Positions 49,585 to 59,155 of a stretch of 64,000 nt of DNA are shown here, piece by piece (position 1 is the stretch's first letter; each line of letters begins with the position of its first letter). The position numbers and the translations under genes were made by a program. Below the pieces are notes generated by a model. It did not search any database. It was not told where the DNA came from and saw only the letters and a program-made list of their open reading frames with translations. Origin of the DNA: Bacteroidota bacterium (GTDB lineage: Bacteria > Bacteroidota > Bacteroidia > Chitinophagales > Chitinophagaceae); NCBI GenBank assembly GCA_016712665.1, contig JADJQP010000001.1:124001-188000 (forward strand). The letters run 5' to 3'.

Positions 49585-51182
49585 TTACAACACTACAAAA
49601 AATTTGTAGTCCATTTTACCGCGTTTCACGATAATGGTTACTTCTTTGCCGGGAGTGCTTTTATTGAGGGATTCAATATAGTCTTCGACAGCAATGATAG
49701 GGAAGGCTCCAATTTTTATTAGTACATCCCCGCTTAAAATACCAGCCTTGGCGGCTTTGCTACCCGGTAAGGTAGTAGCAACTCTACAACCATTTTGATT
49801 AAATGAAAAATCGTGCACCACACCGATATCCGATTTTATTTTTTGAGGGCCGGCATTATATCCTTGGTATGGTTAAATATGAGTTTGGTTTGCTTATCTA
49901 ATTCTGCCAAAATACTATAACTAAAAGTGGCGATATCAAAGATTCCGTTTGCATTGATTTTGGCTTCATCGTCGCTCACCCGATTGTAATCATCTGTAAA
50001 GCCGGTGCTGATATTCAGTACCGGAATATTTTTGTAGTAAAATGCATTGTACTCTCCGTAGCCAACACCTGAACTGTCTATTTGAAGGGCAAAACCCTTG
50101 TTCACTTTCTGAACCAAAGGCCCCCAAGCCGGCGAGGTACCCACGCCATTCAGATAGACTTCCGGTTTACCATTTTCTAAGCGGCCTACCTGATCGAGAT
50201 TGATCATGCAGGAAATATTATTCAGGATAAATTCGTTTTGTTGAATAAATGCTTTGCCTCCCTGCATATCATTTTCATGACCCGATAAAGCGATAAAATA
50301 ATAATTGAATCGTTTTAAATTGTAGGCCTTGGCCATTTCTGCCACCGACAGCAAAGCCGCTACCCCACTGGCATTATTATTGGCTCCCTTGTACAGAGAA
50401 CCCGTATTGCCGATATGATCATAATGGGCAGCCACTACGATACTGAAAGGCGCTTTATTGTCGATATAGGCAATCACATTTCGGCCGATAAGATTTGAAT
50501 TTTCATATCCCAATTTACCATCCACTTCAATCCAATCTTTTTTGAGATTGGGTTTAACATGCAATTGGTACGCCTTTGCATTCATAAACACCACCGGTAT
50601 ATTCACCTGTTCAAAACTGTTGAGATTGAGCATGGTCAAATCTTGAGTGGCATCCAAATCATTTAAATACAAAACCGCACTGGCTGCTTGCTGCGCACAT
50701 TGCTCTGCAAAATCGTGCAAAATTTTTTGTGGAGAATTGGTAGTTTGTAATTTGAGTTTGCTAATAGGAATCAGCCATACATTATCGGGTTCATTTACGT
50801 TAGGCATGGCAGAACCCATTACGGTGTTCCCTTTCCCATAGGGTAAAAAAATAATATCCGAACCAATTACCAGTTTGTTTTCAAAAATTTTAAAGTAGGC
50901 GTTACTACCAAGTCGGGAACCGCCCTTATAGGTAAAATCCCATTGATATTTGCTTTTATACGGTGCAATATTCAAGGCCTTAAAGCGGTTCTCAATATAA
51001 TTAGCGGCTTCCTTTTCTCCATTAGAACCGGTAAGCCGTCCCTCACAACTATCAGAACAAAGGAAGGCAATATCATTTTTTATTTTCGATGCGGGCGAAT
51101 TATCCGGTTTCTCATCCATTTTTTTTGCAATACTTTGCAATGAAATAAAAATCGATAGTAAGAGTAGCCCTTTTTTTATCAT
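49585..51182 (-). CDS. M28-like protein with PDZ domain, catalytic residues lost, frameshifted
   Basis: Signal peptide MIKKGLLLLSIFISLQSIAK, PA-like insert, then an M28 fold. AAHYDHIG (residues 251-258) and MINLDQVGRL keep their ligands. The usual GADDNASG reads GANNNASG, the catalytic Glu of SGEE is His in SGHEN, and the His of SDHxxF is Tyr in GEYNAF. It is therefore probably not an active zinc aminopeptidase. One A is missing in the run opposite plus-strand 49839-49844; the next frame (IKSDIGVVHDFSFNQNG) adds a C-terminal PDZ domain (AAKAGILSGDVLIKIGAF) to 49585, about 532 residues in all. Likely periplasmic. Confidence 0.8.
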
Positions 51183-51301
51183 TCGATAAATGCTGATTGC
51201 TTTTTTTTGAAGATTGCAAATATAAAGAGAGCGTTTTGACTATTTCATTAAAAAAATAGAATTAATAAGTAGAAAGTCTATTTTTGCAAAAATTTATAAA
51301 A

Positions 51302-52393
51302 ATGAAGAATACTCCTTTTACAAATATTCATATAGGCTTGGGTGCTAAAATGGCTGAGTTTGCAGGATACAATATGCCCATATCGTACACAGGCATTAAT
51401 GATGAGCATGCTGCCATCCGAAATAGTGTAGGCATTTTTGATGTAAGCCATATGGGTGAATTTATTTTAAAAGGACCTGACGCCCTTGATTTGATACAAC
51501 GTACTACCAGTAATGACGCCTCCAAACTTACCGACGGAAAGGCGCAGTATTCTTGTTTCCCAAACAATGAAGGGGGAATTGTAGATGATTTGCTGGTGTA
51601 TTGCGTTGAAGCGAATAAAGTATATATGTTGGTGGTGAATGCCTCCAATATTGAGAAAGACTGGAATTGGTTGGTGGCTCATAACACGGCCAATGTGGAG
51701 ATGCATAATATTTCGGATAAAACCGGATTGCTTGCCATTCAAGGACCTAATGCCATGAAGGCCATGCAAAAGTTGACCGATATGGATTTGATCAACCTAA
51801 AGTATTACACCTTTGTAAAAGGCGATTTTGCCGGAATCGAAAATGTAGTGGTAAGTGCCACCGGCTATACAGGCGCCGGAGGTGTGGAAATTTACTATGA
51901 AGAACAGAACGGAAATGGTGAAATGCTTTGGAATAAAATAATGGAAGCAGGTGCTGAATTTAATATCAAACCTTGCGGCTTGGGATGTAGAGATACCCTT
52001 CGTTTGGAGATGGGTTTCTGTTTGTACGGAAACGATATTGACGATACCACAAGCCCAATTGAAGCCGGCCTCGGATGGACTACCAAATTCACCAAAGACT
52101 TTACCAATCGTACCCAAATAGAAAAACATAAAACCGAAGGGGTCAGCAAAAAGTTGGTAGGCTTCGAAATGATTGACAAGGGAATTCCACGTCATCATTA
52201 TAAATTAAAAGCACAAGATGGTGCTGACATTGGCCATGTAACCAGTGGTACGCAGAGCCCCAGTTTAGGCAAGGCTATTGGATTGGGTTATGTAAATTCG
52301 GAATATGCACCCATCGGCAGCGAAATTTTTGTAGAGGTTCGCGATAAATTGCTGAAAGCAGTAGTGGTGAAATTGCCTTTTTATCAAGGGTAG
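51302..52393 (+). CDS. gcvT: Glycine cleavage system T protein (aminomethyltransferase)
   Basis: 363 residues from ATG 51302 (MKNTPFTNIHIGLGAKMAEF); the ATG at 51284 adds six residues not found in the family. It transfers the methylene group from the H-protein-bound aminomethyl lipoate to tetrahydrofolate. FAGYNMPISYTG, GIFDVSHMGEF, ATGYTGAGGVEIY and GLGCRDTLRLEMG are family patterns. The other gcv genes are not in the window. TATTTTTG at 51279-51286 may be the -7 element. Confidence 0.96.
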   Translation: MKNTPFTNIHIGLGAKMAEFAGYNMPISYTGINDEHAAIRNSVGIFDVSHMGEFILKGPDALDLIQRTTSNDASKLTDGKAQYSCFPNNEGGIVDDLLVYCVEANKVYMLVVNASNIEKDWNWLVAHNTANVEMHNISDKTGLLAIQGPNAMKAMQKLTDMDLINLKYYTFVKGDFAGIENVVVSATGYTGAGGVEIYYEEQNGNGEMLWNKIMEAGAEFNIKPCGLGCRDTLRLEMGFCLYGNDIDDTTSPIEAGLGWTTKFTKDFTNRTQIEKHKTEGVSKKLVGFEMIDKGIPRHHYKLKAQDGADIGHVTSGTQSPSLGKAIGLGYVNSEYAPIGSEIFVEVRDKLLKAVVVKLPFYQG

Positions 52394-52431
52394 AAAGGTA
52401 GGAGGCCTTATTGCCAAGACAAGCTTCTGAA

Positions 52432-53748
52432 CTATTCGATTCGTCTAATTTTAGCGCCTAAATTTTGCAAACGGATATCAATATTTTGATAGCCTCTATC
52501 AATTTGTTCGCTGTTTTGAATGATGCTTTTTCCTTGCGCTGAAAGTGCTGCAATAAGCAACGCAAGACCGGCCCGTATGTCGGGAGAGCTCATGGTATTG
52601 CCACGTAATGGAAACTGCTTGTCGAGACCTACTACTACCGCCCGATGCGGATCGCACAGAACAATTTGCGCGCCCATATCAATCAGTTTATCTGTAAAAA
52701 ATAAACGGCTTTCAAACATTTTCTGATGAAAGAGTACCGTGCCTTTTGCTTGCGTTGCCACTACTAAAGCGATACTTAATAAATCGGGGGTAAAGCCCGG
52801 CCAAGGATGATCATAAATGGTAAGGATATCGCCTCCAATAAATCGTTGAATTTTATAATGCTCCTGTGCAGGAATATGAATATCATCTTTGATACATTCC
52901 ATTTCAATACCCAACCGAGCAAAGGTATCCGGTATACATCCCAAATATTTGGTGTTGCAATCTTTAATAAGAATATCACCGCCTGTCATAGCGGCAAGTC
53001 CTATAAAGGAACCTACTTCAATCATATCGGCCAATATCCTATGATCGCATCCTTTTAGGCTGTCGATATCTACACCGGTTACTGTTAAGAGGTTAGATCC
53101 GATACCGGTAATTTTGGCGCCCATACGGTTTAAGATCCTACACAATTGTTGCAAATAGGGTTCGCATGCAGCATTGTAAATGCGGGTTTTGCCTTTGGCA
53201 ACAATTGCTGCCATCAGTATATTGGCGGTGCCGGTTACCGAAGGTTCGTCCAGCAACATATAAGTTCCCTTTAGTTCATCGGCATGTAATTGAAAAAAAT
53301 GTTCCTCTTCATTATAATGATATTTGGCACCTAATTTTTCAAAACCTAAGATATGTGTATCTAATCGTCGACGACCTATTTTATCGCCACCGGGTTGGGG
53401 AATATAGGCTTTTTTGAATCGGGCAAGGAATGGACCGGCAAGCATTACCGCTCCTCTTAGTTTCCCTGATTTCTTTTTGTATTCGTCACTAATTAAATAT
53501 TCGAGATTGATATTTTGTGCTTTGAAGGAATATTTATTTGGAGAAAATTTCTGTACTTCAACTCCAATATCTTGTAGCAATTCGATCAGCATTCGCACAT
53601 CTAAAATGTCCGGTATATTGCTGATGGTAACGGTATGGGAGGTCAATAAGGTAGCGGCGATAATCTGCAGCGCTTCGTTTTTGGCGCCTTGCGGCACTAC
53701 CTCACCATTGAGGGGTGTACCACCAAAAATTTCAAAACTATTATTCAT
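52432..53748 (-). CDS. murA: UDP-N-acetylglucosamine 1-carboxyvinyltransferase
   Basis: 438 residues, full length. First committed step of peptidoglycan synthesis: transfer of enolpyruvate from PEP to UDP-GlcNAc. FEIFGGTPLNGEVVPQGAKNEA at the N-terminus, DEPSVTGTANILMAA and WPGFTPDLLS are diagnostic. The position of the fosfomycin-binding Cys (PGGC in E. coli) is Asp122 here (PQPGGDKIGRRRLDTH), codon at 53383-53385. It lies 31 bases after the DUF4290 gene and is probably in the same operon. Confidence 0.97.
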   Translation of the reverse strand: MNNSFEIFGGTPLNGEVVPQGAKNEALQIIAATLLTSHTVTISNIPDILDVRMLIELLQDIGVEVQKFSPNKYSFKAQNINLEYLISDEYKKKSGKLRGAVMLAGPFLARFKKAYIPQPGGDKIGRRRLDTHILGFEKLGAKYHYNEEEHFFQLHADELKGTYMLLDEPSVTGTANILMAAIVAKGKTRIYNAACEPYLQQLCRILNRMGAKITGIGSNLLTVTGVDIDSLKGCDHRILADMIEVGSFIGLAAMTGGDILIKDCNTKYLGCIPDTFARLGIEMECIKDDIHIPAQEHYKIQRFIGGDILTIYDHPWPGFTPDLLSIALVVATQAKGTVLFHQKMFESRLFFTDKLIDMGAQIVLCDPHRAVVVGLDKQFPLRGNTMSSPDIRAGLALLIAALSAQGKSIIQNSEQIDRGYQNIDIRLQNLGAKIRRIE

Positions 53749-53779
53749 ACTCTGCTAAAGTAATACATAGCTTTTTGGC

Positions 53780-54533
53780 TTAACTATTATTCGCGTTATT
53801 TTTTTTCTTGAATCGGTTAAATTTATTGTTGCGGTTTGCTCCATTTCCGGCGCTTCCGGCATTATTGCCCCCAAATCGGTTATTATTGTTTGGATTTCGG
53901 TTATTGCCCCCATTCCGATTATTTTGAAAAGATCGTTTAAAATTATTCTTCGGAATATTCTGATTGGCTTGAATGGTAGCCAGCGTGCCCACATCTACAA
54001 ATTCGGTAAACTTGGTACCTGGTTCATATACAAGTTGCCCTTTGCTGATGGCAAACAATTCATCCTTCACCATATCGTCGTGCACATTTTCTTTGTGCCA
54101 ATTATTATAGGCCACTTTCATAAACAAGGCCAGTACTTGCACATAACCCTGTTTTTTTTCTTCATCGGTTTCCTCGATGGCTTTTTGGTACAATTTTTCA
54201 AAACCAATACCTAGGTGGTTCCATTTAATTTTCTGTTTGGGGTAAGGAAGCGGTTCCGGTTTTTGTTGCTTTACTTCTCTACTTGGAATGGGATAGGGGC
54301 AATCGACATCCAACTTATAATCTGCTATCAAAAAAAGATGGTCCCATAGTTTGTGTTGGTAATCTTCGATATTTTTCAGTTGGGGGCTCAAAATCGCCAT
54401 TACCTCAATAATCGCTTCTGCGTTTTTTTGTCTTTTCTCTCGATCCTCAATGGTTAATAGGTATTTTACCATATCGTACACCTCGTCCATACTCACGTAT
54501 AGACATTAATTCTCGGGATGTGTTGTATTGCAT
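53780..54533 (-). CDS. DUF4290-family protein, frameshifted at the N-terminus
   Basis: The long frame starts at 54496 (MSMDEVYDMVKYLLTIEDRE) but lacks the family's usual beginning. That is found in another frame from ATG at 54533: MQYNTSRELMSIREYGRG. Two bases lost from a GT repeat (plus-strand 54477-54482) would join GRG to VYDMVKYLL, giving about 251 residues. DUF4290 proteins occur mainly in Bacteroidota, next to murA, and have no known function. The C-terminus is Asn/Gly-rich (NNNRFGGNNAGSAGNG) and ends with basic residues, suggesting RNA or wall contacts, which is only a guess. Confidence 0.85.
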
Positions 54534-54738
54534 AATTTGTAAAAAAATGAATGACTGATTAATTTCTCAATTTTCAAAAAATAAAGTAAATGAAAATGTA
54601 AAGTCAAAATACTTAGATTACATCTATAAACCACTAATATGGGTTTGGCACTTTGCTTGTTGTAAGGCAAATGTATACAAATTGTCAATACGAAACAACT
54701 AATATTTTAGGACCCGCACCCTAATCCGTTTGAATTCC

Positions 54739-56562
54739 TCACTCATGAAGAAATTTCAAATTACGGATCTCTTGTCCCATTTCTAATCGAACTTGATAGA
54801 TTCCTTGTGGAAGCTGTGCGCAGGAAATAGGTGTTTGGGAGGTGGCTGATATGCCAGATATCCATTTTCTTCCGTATAGATCCGTTATTTGATATCGAAA
54901 ATCCTTGGCAGAGGTAGCAACGTGCAATTCGTCTTTTACGGGATTTGGAAAAAGGGAAATTTCTATTTTATCACTATGGATCAGCAAAATTGTTTTGGAG
55001 TAACTTACTTGTTGGTCCAAATCAATCACTTTGATTCGGTAGTAATTATTTCTGTCGAATAAATGAGTATCCGTAAATCCATACTGCTCCTTTTCAGTAG
55101 CAGCAAGGGATCCAATTTTTGTAAAAGATATTGCGTCGCTACTTTCTTCAATTTCAAATTTGGATACATTAATTTTATTGGCTGTTTCCCATTGTAGTTG
55201 TGCAGCATTATTTTGTAAGGTTCCGGTAAATGCAATGAAATCGAGCGGTAAGGGTGCGTTACCAGAACCTTCGATCTTCACAATCCAAAAATCAGCAGCA
55301 CCTACACTAGCTTGCGATTTATCGCCGGAAATTGGTGAATTTGAAATGCCTGCAACAATGCAACTACCATCTGAATTCGCAATAATTGAACGACAGTCTT
55401 CTATGCCACTTCCGCCTATTGTATTTTCCCACTCGAGGGCTCCTGCTGCATTTAATTTTACAATCCAATAATCATAACCACCCATACTATTTTCAGACTT
55501 CTCCCCGGACATTGGTGAATTCGAACGCCCTGCAATGAATGTTTCTCCGCTTCCATTTACATCAATTCCCATTGTAATATCCTGGCTACTACCGCCAATG
55601 GTATTTTGCCACAGTATGGTTCCTGTTGAATCTATCTTAAATATCCAATAATCTGAAAATCCATAGTTCATTTCTATTTTGTTTCCTGAAATACCTGAAG
55701 TAGAATATGTTGAAATATAAACTTCCTTATTTGGAAACGAAATGGCATTCCATGAGATGTCATCCGCAATTCCACCAAATTGATTTTGTGTTAGTAAATT
55801 TCCATTTGCATCTAGTTTCAGTAACCATATATCGTAGCCACCGTTGGTATTGAATATTTTATCGCCAGAGATATCTGACAAGGACGTCGCAACTAGTACA
55901 AAGGATGAATCTTGGTATTGATAAACATAACACCCATAGTCGTTAGCGGAACCCCCGATTGTATTTTGCCACTGAATGGCACCGGTACTATCTAGCTTTA
56001 CAGCCCAAACATCATCTCCCAAACCAACTGCATTTTCTGTTTTATCTAGTCCTGCGTTCGATTCAGAACCGCCAACCAAAACATATCCATTATCTAGTGT
56101 TTGGCAAACACTCATTGGAATATCTGATAGGTTCCCTTCTATTTGTTGTTCAAATTGCACAACTCCATTTTTATCCAGTTTGAGTATTCCAAAGTCTTCA
56201 TTTTCACCTCCCACACCTTGCACATCTGCTATGATAACCACACCGCTATCACGTGTTGGTCTAATCTGTCTTATGATGTTTACATTTCTTCCTTCTATGG
56301 TAGCATAGCCATATTGACTTAGAATATTTCCTAAAGTATCCAATTTCAGTAGCCATATGGCACCTGCAACTGTTTTGTCTCCACTAATTGCCGGACCTGC
56401 TTTACCGCAAACCATATAGTTTCCATCCAGTGTTTTTGTTATCTGATTAAATGATTCATTAGCGGTTGTTCCATACGTTTTTTGCCATTGTATATCTGGC
56501 ACCTGTGCAATTAATGGTAGTGTGCTTGCACTAAGAAGTACAGCAATAAGAATTGATTTCAT
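54739..56562 (-). CDS. T9SS-sorted secreted protein with propeller-like repeats
   Basis: 607 residues. Signal peptide MKSILIAVLLSASTLPLIAQ. Residues ~22-420 contain seven or so repeats of about 55 residues with the phrase WLLKLDTLGN / WAVKLDSTGAIQWQNTIGG / WIVKLNAAGALEWENTIGG, a beta-propeller-like pattern seen in Bacteroidota delta-60-type proteins. A linker module follows (APLPLDFIAFTGTLQNNAAQ, then DRNNYYRIKVIDLDQQ) and the sorting module (ISLFPNPVKDELHV, LPQGIYQVRLEM). Last gene of three co-oriented T9SS genes with gaps of only 16 and 24 bases. Confidence 0.8.
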   Translation of the reverse strand: MKSILIAVLLSASTLPLIAQVPDIQWQKTYGTTANESFNQITKTLDGNYMVCGKAGPAISGDKTVAGAIWLLKLDTLGNILSQYGYATIEGRNVNIIRQIRPTRDSGVVIIADVQGVGGENEDFGILKLDKNGVVQFEQQIEGNLSDIPMSVCQTLDNGYVLVGGSESNAGLDKTENAVGLGDDVWAVKLDSTGAIQWQNTIGGSANDYGCYVYQYQDSSFVLVATSLSDISGDKIFNTNGGYDIWLLKLDANGNLLTQNQFGGIADDISWNAISFPNKEVYISTYSTSGISGNKIEMNYGFSDYWIFKIDSTGTILWQNTIGGSSQDITMGIDVNGSGETFIAGRSNSPMSGEKSENSMGGYDYWIVKLNAAGALEWENTIGGSGIEDCRSIIANSDGSCIVAGISNSPISGDKSQASVGAADFWIVKIEGSGNAPLPLDFIAFTGTLQNNAAQLQWETANKINVSKFEIEESSDAISFTKIGSLAATEKEQYGFTDTHLFDRNNYYRIKVIDLDQQVSYSKTILLIHSDKIEISLFPNPVKDELHVATSAKDFRYQITDLYGRKWISGISATSQTPISCAQLPQGIYQVRLEMGQEIRNLKFLHE

Positions 56563-56586
56563 TCTATTTGATTTTTGGATTCTTTG

Positions 56587-59139
56587 TTACTCTTTTACAA
56601 ATTTTATCGTCTTATGTTCAGTTGTGGTTTCAATTTGTACCACATACATACCTTTGGATAAAGATATGGTGGGCACTTCTACTGAGGTGGAATTCGAATA
56701 GCCACTCATAACTTCATGCCCATAAATATCCAAAATAGTGTATGTAAAGTTTGGAGTAGAGGAAACCATTTTAAGTTCATTGCGAACCGGATTTGGGAAA
56801 ATGCTGATATCCACTTTGGAAGTATTTAATACGGTGATTGTATTCGAATAAGTAAACTGATCATCTATGTCTATTATTTTTAAACGGTAATAATTGTTTC
56901 GGTCATAACAATGAGGATCTGTCAATCGGTACGTATTAGCTGCTGTAGCAGCAACAAAACCGATGGATGCAAAAGTGCTAGCATCTATACTTTTCTCTAC
57001 ATCAAATCCCTTTACATTCACCATATTGGCAGTTTCCCATTGAAGTTGCGCCATATTATTTTGTAGGGTTCCGCTAAATGAAATTATATCGAGCGGCAAG
57101 GGCGCGTTACCTGTATGTATCCAAAATTCGCTAAAACCATCGACATTACATTCAAGGTAACGTTGTCCAAATGCTGTACCGGTAGTTATTTGAGCTGAGG
57201 GAATAAAAGTGATGCTTCCTCCTGCAGGATTAAAAATACCATCCTCATTAGGACCATCATACTTCGTTACTACAAGTTGGTTGTGGTTGTTAAGGGAAGG
57301 CTCGTAAGATTGTAAGTCTGCAAAATCAGCATTTGTGTAATACAGTCGCACTCGCTTGGTACCAACAGGATTTAATGAAGTATTGATTACATAATGACGA
57401 CGCATATACCGTTGTCCATTATAAAGCCCGGCAGTTGGTTCTGCATATACGGTGTCGTTGCGGGTTCCTAAATCCAAACAATTGTCCTTCACCGATGCGA
57501 TGACTTCAGTGTTATTTACAGAGTTGTAACTATGGTCCCAGACCGCATCGTTAAGAATATTTGTACTGTAGGTGGATGTATTGGGTGTTCCTGTAAAAAT
57601 GGCCGGTAATGCTGCCTTGTATTTATTTTTAAAGTAATTTTCTACCAGAAGCCGTTGCTTATTGGAAAGTGCATAGTTGTAGACAATAATTTCCGCTATA
57701 TGACCTTGCCAGTCGTAAGCCCCATTTGGGCTGTCAAACTGAAAAGCATCTCTACGATCGCCCACGCAATAACCCGGATTCCCATTGTCAGCCACAAAGT
57801 TTGCATTTGCGGTTATTTTGCTGATTCCATTGAACCAGAAATCGAGGTTTGTGTTGGTGCCGGCCGTGCGCCAGGTACCCACAAAGGGTTGCAATCGTCC
57901 TTCATCAAAATTGACGTTCGTTACCTCCGGATGATTACAACAGAAATTTCCACCATGAAATATACTGACGCCATTTTTTACAAATTCTAGGGTACTTGCA
58001 TTAGGGCTGCGTCTGTTGGTAAACAAATGTCCGCCCGCATATCCGGTTGCTTCACATGCAGCTTTGGCTACTACAAAGTATGTGCGTGGCATTCCTGCAG
58101 TGGCAACGGGAGTTTGGGTTGCATTTTCAAGCCAATAATTTCCGTTGACCCCATCAAACCAAAGCGCTGGTTTTCCATAAAAAGCATTGGCTTGCCAAAT
58201 GGGTCGTTTGCTCGCATCTGCTTGTGCGCAATGATATGCATTGTCACTTTGGTCGTTCCATTGTTGTATGCTTTGTCCATCTAGGGCTAAGGTAACACCG
58301 GCATTGGTATAGGCGCCCGCATCAGCTTTCAACCACAATACCGGGTCGCAAGTTGGTAATGAATTTTGAATCGTTGTATTGTTTGTAAAAAAAATATTTG
58401 CTGCTGTCCCAGTCGTGGTGCCATTCGGTAAGGGACTACCTACCGCACTATTTAGTACCGAAATGCCTGCTCCACTGCCGGTTTCGTTGAGTTTAAAATA
58501 GGCCTTTAATCCGGGTTCATTACCTACAAGTTCCTGATTCATGTTGGCCAACAATTCTGCATCTGTGCGGGCTGTATGCCAAAGTCGCACTTCATCTATA
58601 TTTGCTTTGGGTGTGCCTGTGTTGGATCCTCCTAGGTTCACATAATTTCCAATTCGTAGTGGTTGATTAGAAGTATGAAAACCATCTCCATTCGTTCCTG
58701 ATAGCAGGGTACTTCCGGCATTGACACCATCGATAAAAAATTCTACGTTCAAGTCCACAATACGCACAGCTACATGCGTCCATGTATTTACTTCAATTGA
58801 ATCGGTAGACTCAAATAAAGCTTGGGCTCCTGCTGCACAACCTGCTAATCCGGTATGCCATCGACCTAGCCTCAATTTATTAGCAAAAATACTAAAATAA
58901 AAACTCCAGGTACTTCCACACCATCCCTTTGTTATTAAATGGGTACTTTGTCCATTATTGCATCGAAAATATAACATCATTTCAATGGTCATCGTGTCAT
59001 TTAGAGACACACTGGATGCATCCGTAATTGAAATAAAATTTCCGTCAGCTTTCAGTTGTACTGAGTTTCCCTCGAGTTGCGCGAGGGATGATCCGTAGGC
59101 TAATACAGCAAATATGAATAAGATAGTGCTTTTCTTCAT
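56587..59139 (-). CDS. T9SS-sorted protein with LamG/concanavalin-like domains
   Basis: 850 residues from ATG 59139 (signal peptide MKKSTILFIFAVLAYGSSLAQ); the frame reaches 59202 without support. The first domain (about 25-220) is LamG-like (MTIEMMLYFRCNNGQSTHLI, FIDGVNAGSTLLSG, ANIDEVRLWHTARTDAEL). A second jelly-roll-like domain begins PVLWLKADAGAYTNAGV and ends AEIIVYNYALSNKQRLLVEN. The C-terminal linker and sorting modules closely resemble those of the next gene. It probably binds surface or environmental polysaccharide; no catalytic motif is visible. Confidence 0.82.
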   Translation of the reverse strand: MKKSTILFIFAVLAYGSSLAQLEGNSVQLKADGNFISITDASSVSLNDTMTIEMMLYFRCNNGQSTHLITKGWCGSTWSFYFSIFANKLRLGRWHTGLAGCAAGAQALFESTDSIEVNTWTHVAVRIVDLNVEFFIDGVNAGSTLLSGTNGDGFHTSNQPLRIGNYVNLGGSNTGTPKANIDEVRLWHTARTDAELLANMNQELVGNEPGLKAYFKLNETGSGAGISVLNSAVGSPLPNGTTTGTAANIFFTNNTTIQNSLPTCDPVLWLKADAGAYTNAGVTLALDGQSIQQWNDQSDNAYHCAQADASKRPIWQANAFYGKPALWFDGVNGNYWLENATQTPVATAGMPRTYFVVAKAACEATGYAGGHLFTNRRSPNASTLEFVKNGVSIFHGGNFCCNHPEVTNVNFDEGRLQPFVGTWRTAGTNTNLDFWFNGISKITANANFVADNGNPGYCVGDRRDAFQFDSPNGAYDWQGHIAEIIVYNYALSNKQRLLVENYFKNKYKAALPAIFTGTPNTSTYSTNILNDAVWDHSYNSVNNTEVIASVKDNCLDLGTRNDTVYAEPTAGLYNGQRYMRRHYVINTSLNPVGTKRVRLYYTNADFADLQSYEPSLNNHNQLVVTKYDGPNEDGIFNPAGGSITFIPSAQITTGTAFGQRYLECNVDGFSEFWIHTGNAPLPLDIISFSGTLQNNMAQLQWETANMVNVKGFDVEKSIDASTFASIGFVAATAANTYRLTDPHCYDRNNYYRLKIIDIDDQFTYSNTITVLNTSKVDISIFPNPVRNELKMVSSTPNFTYTILDIYGHEVMSGYSNSTSVEVPTISLSKGMYVVQIETTTEHKTIKFVKE

Positions 59140-59155
59140 AATAATTAACTGTGAT

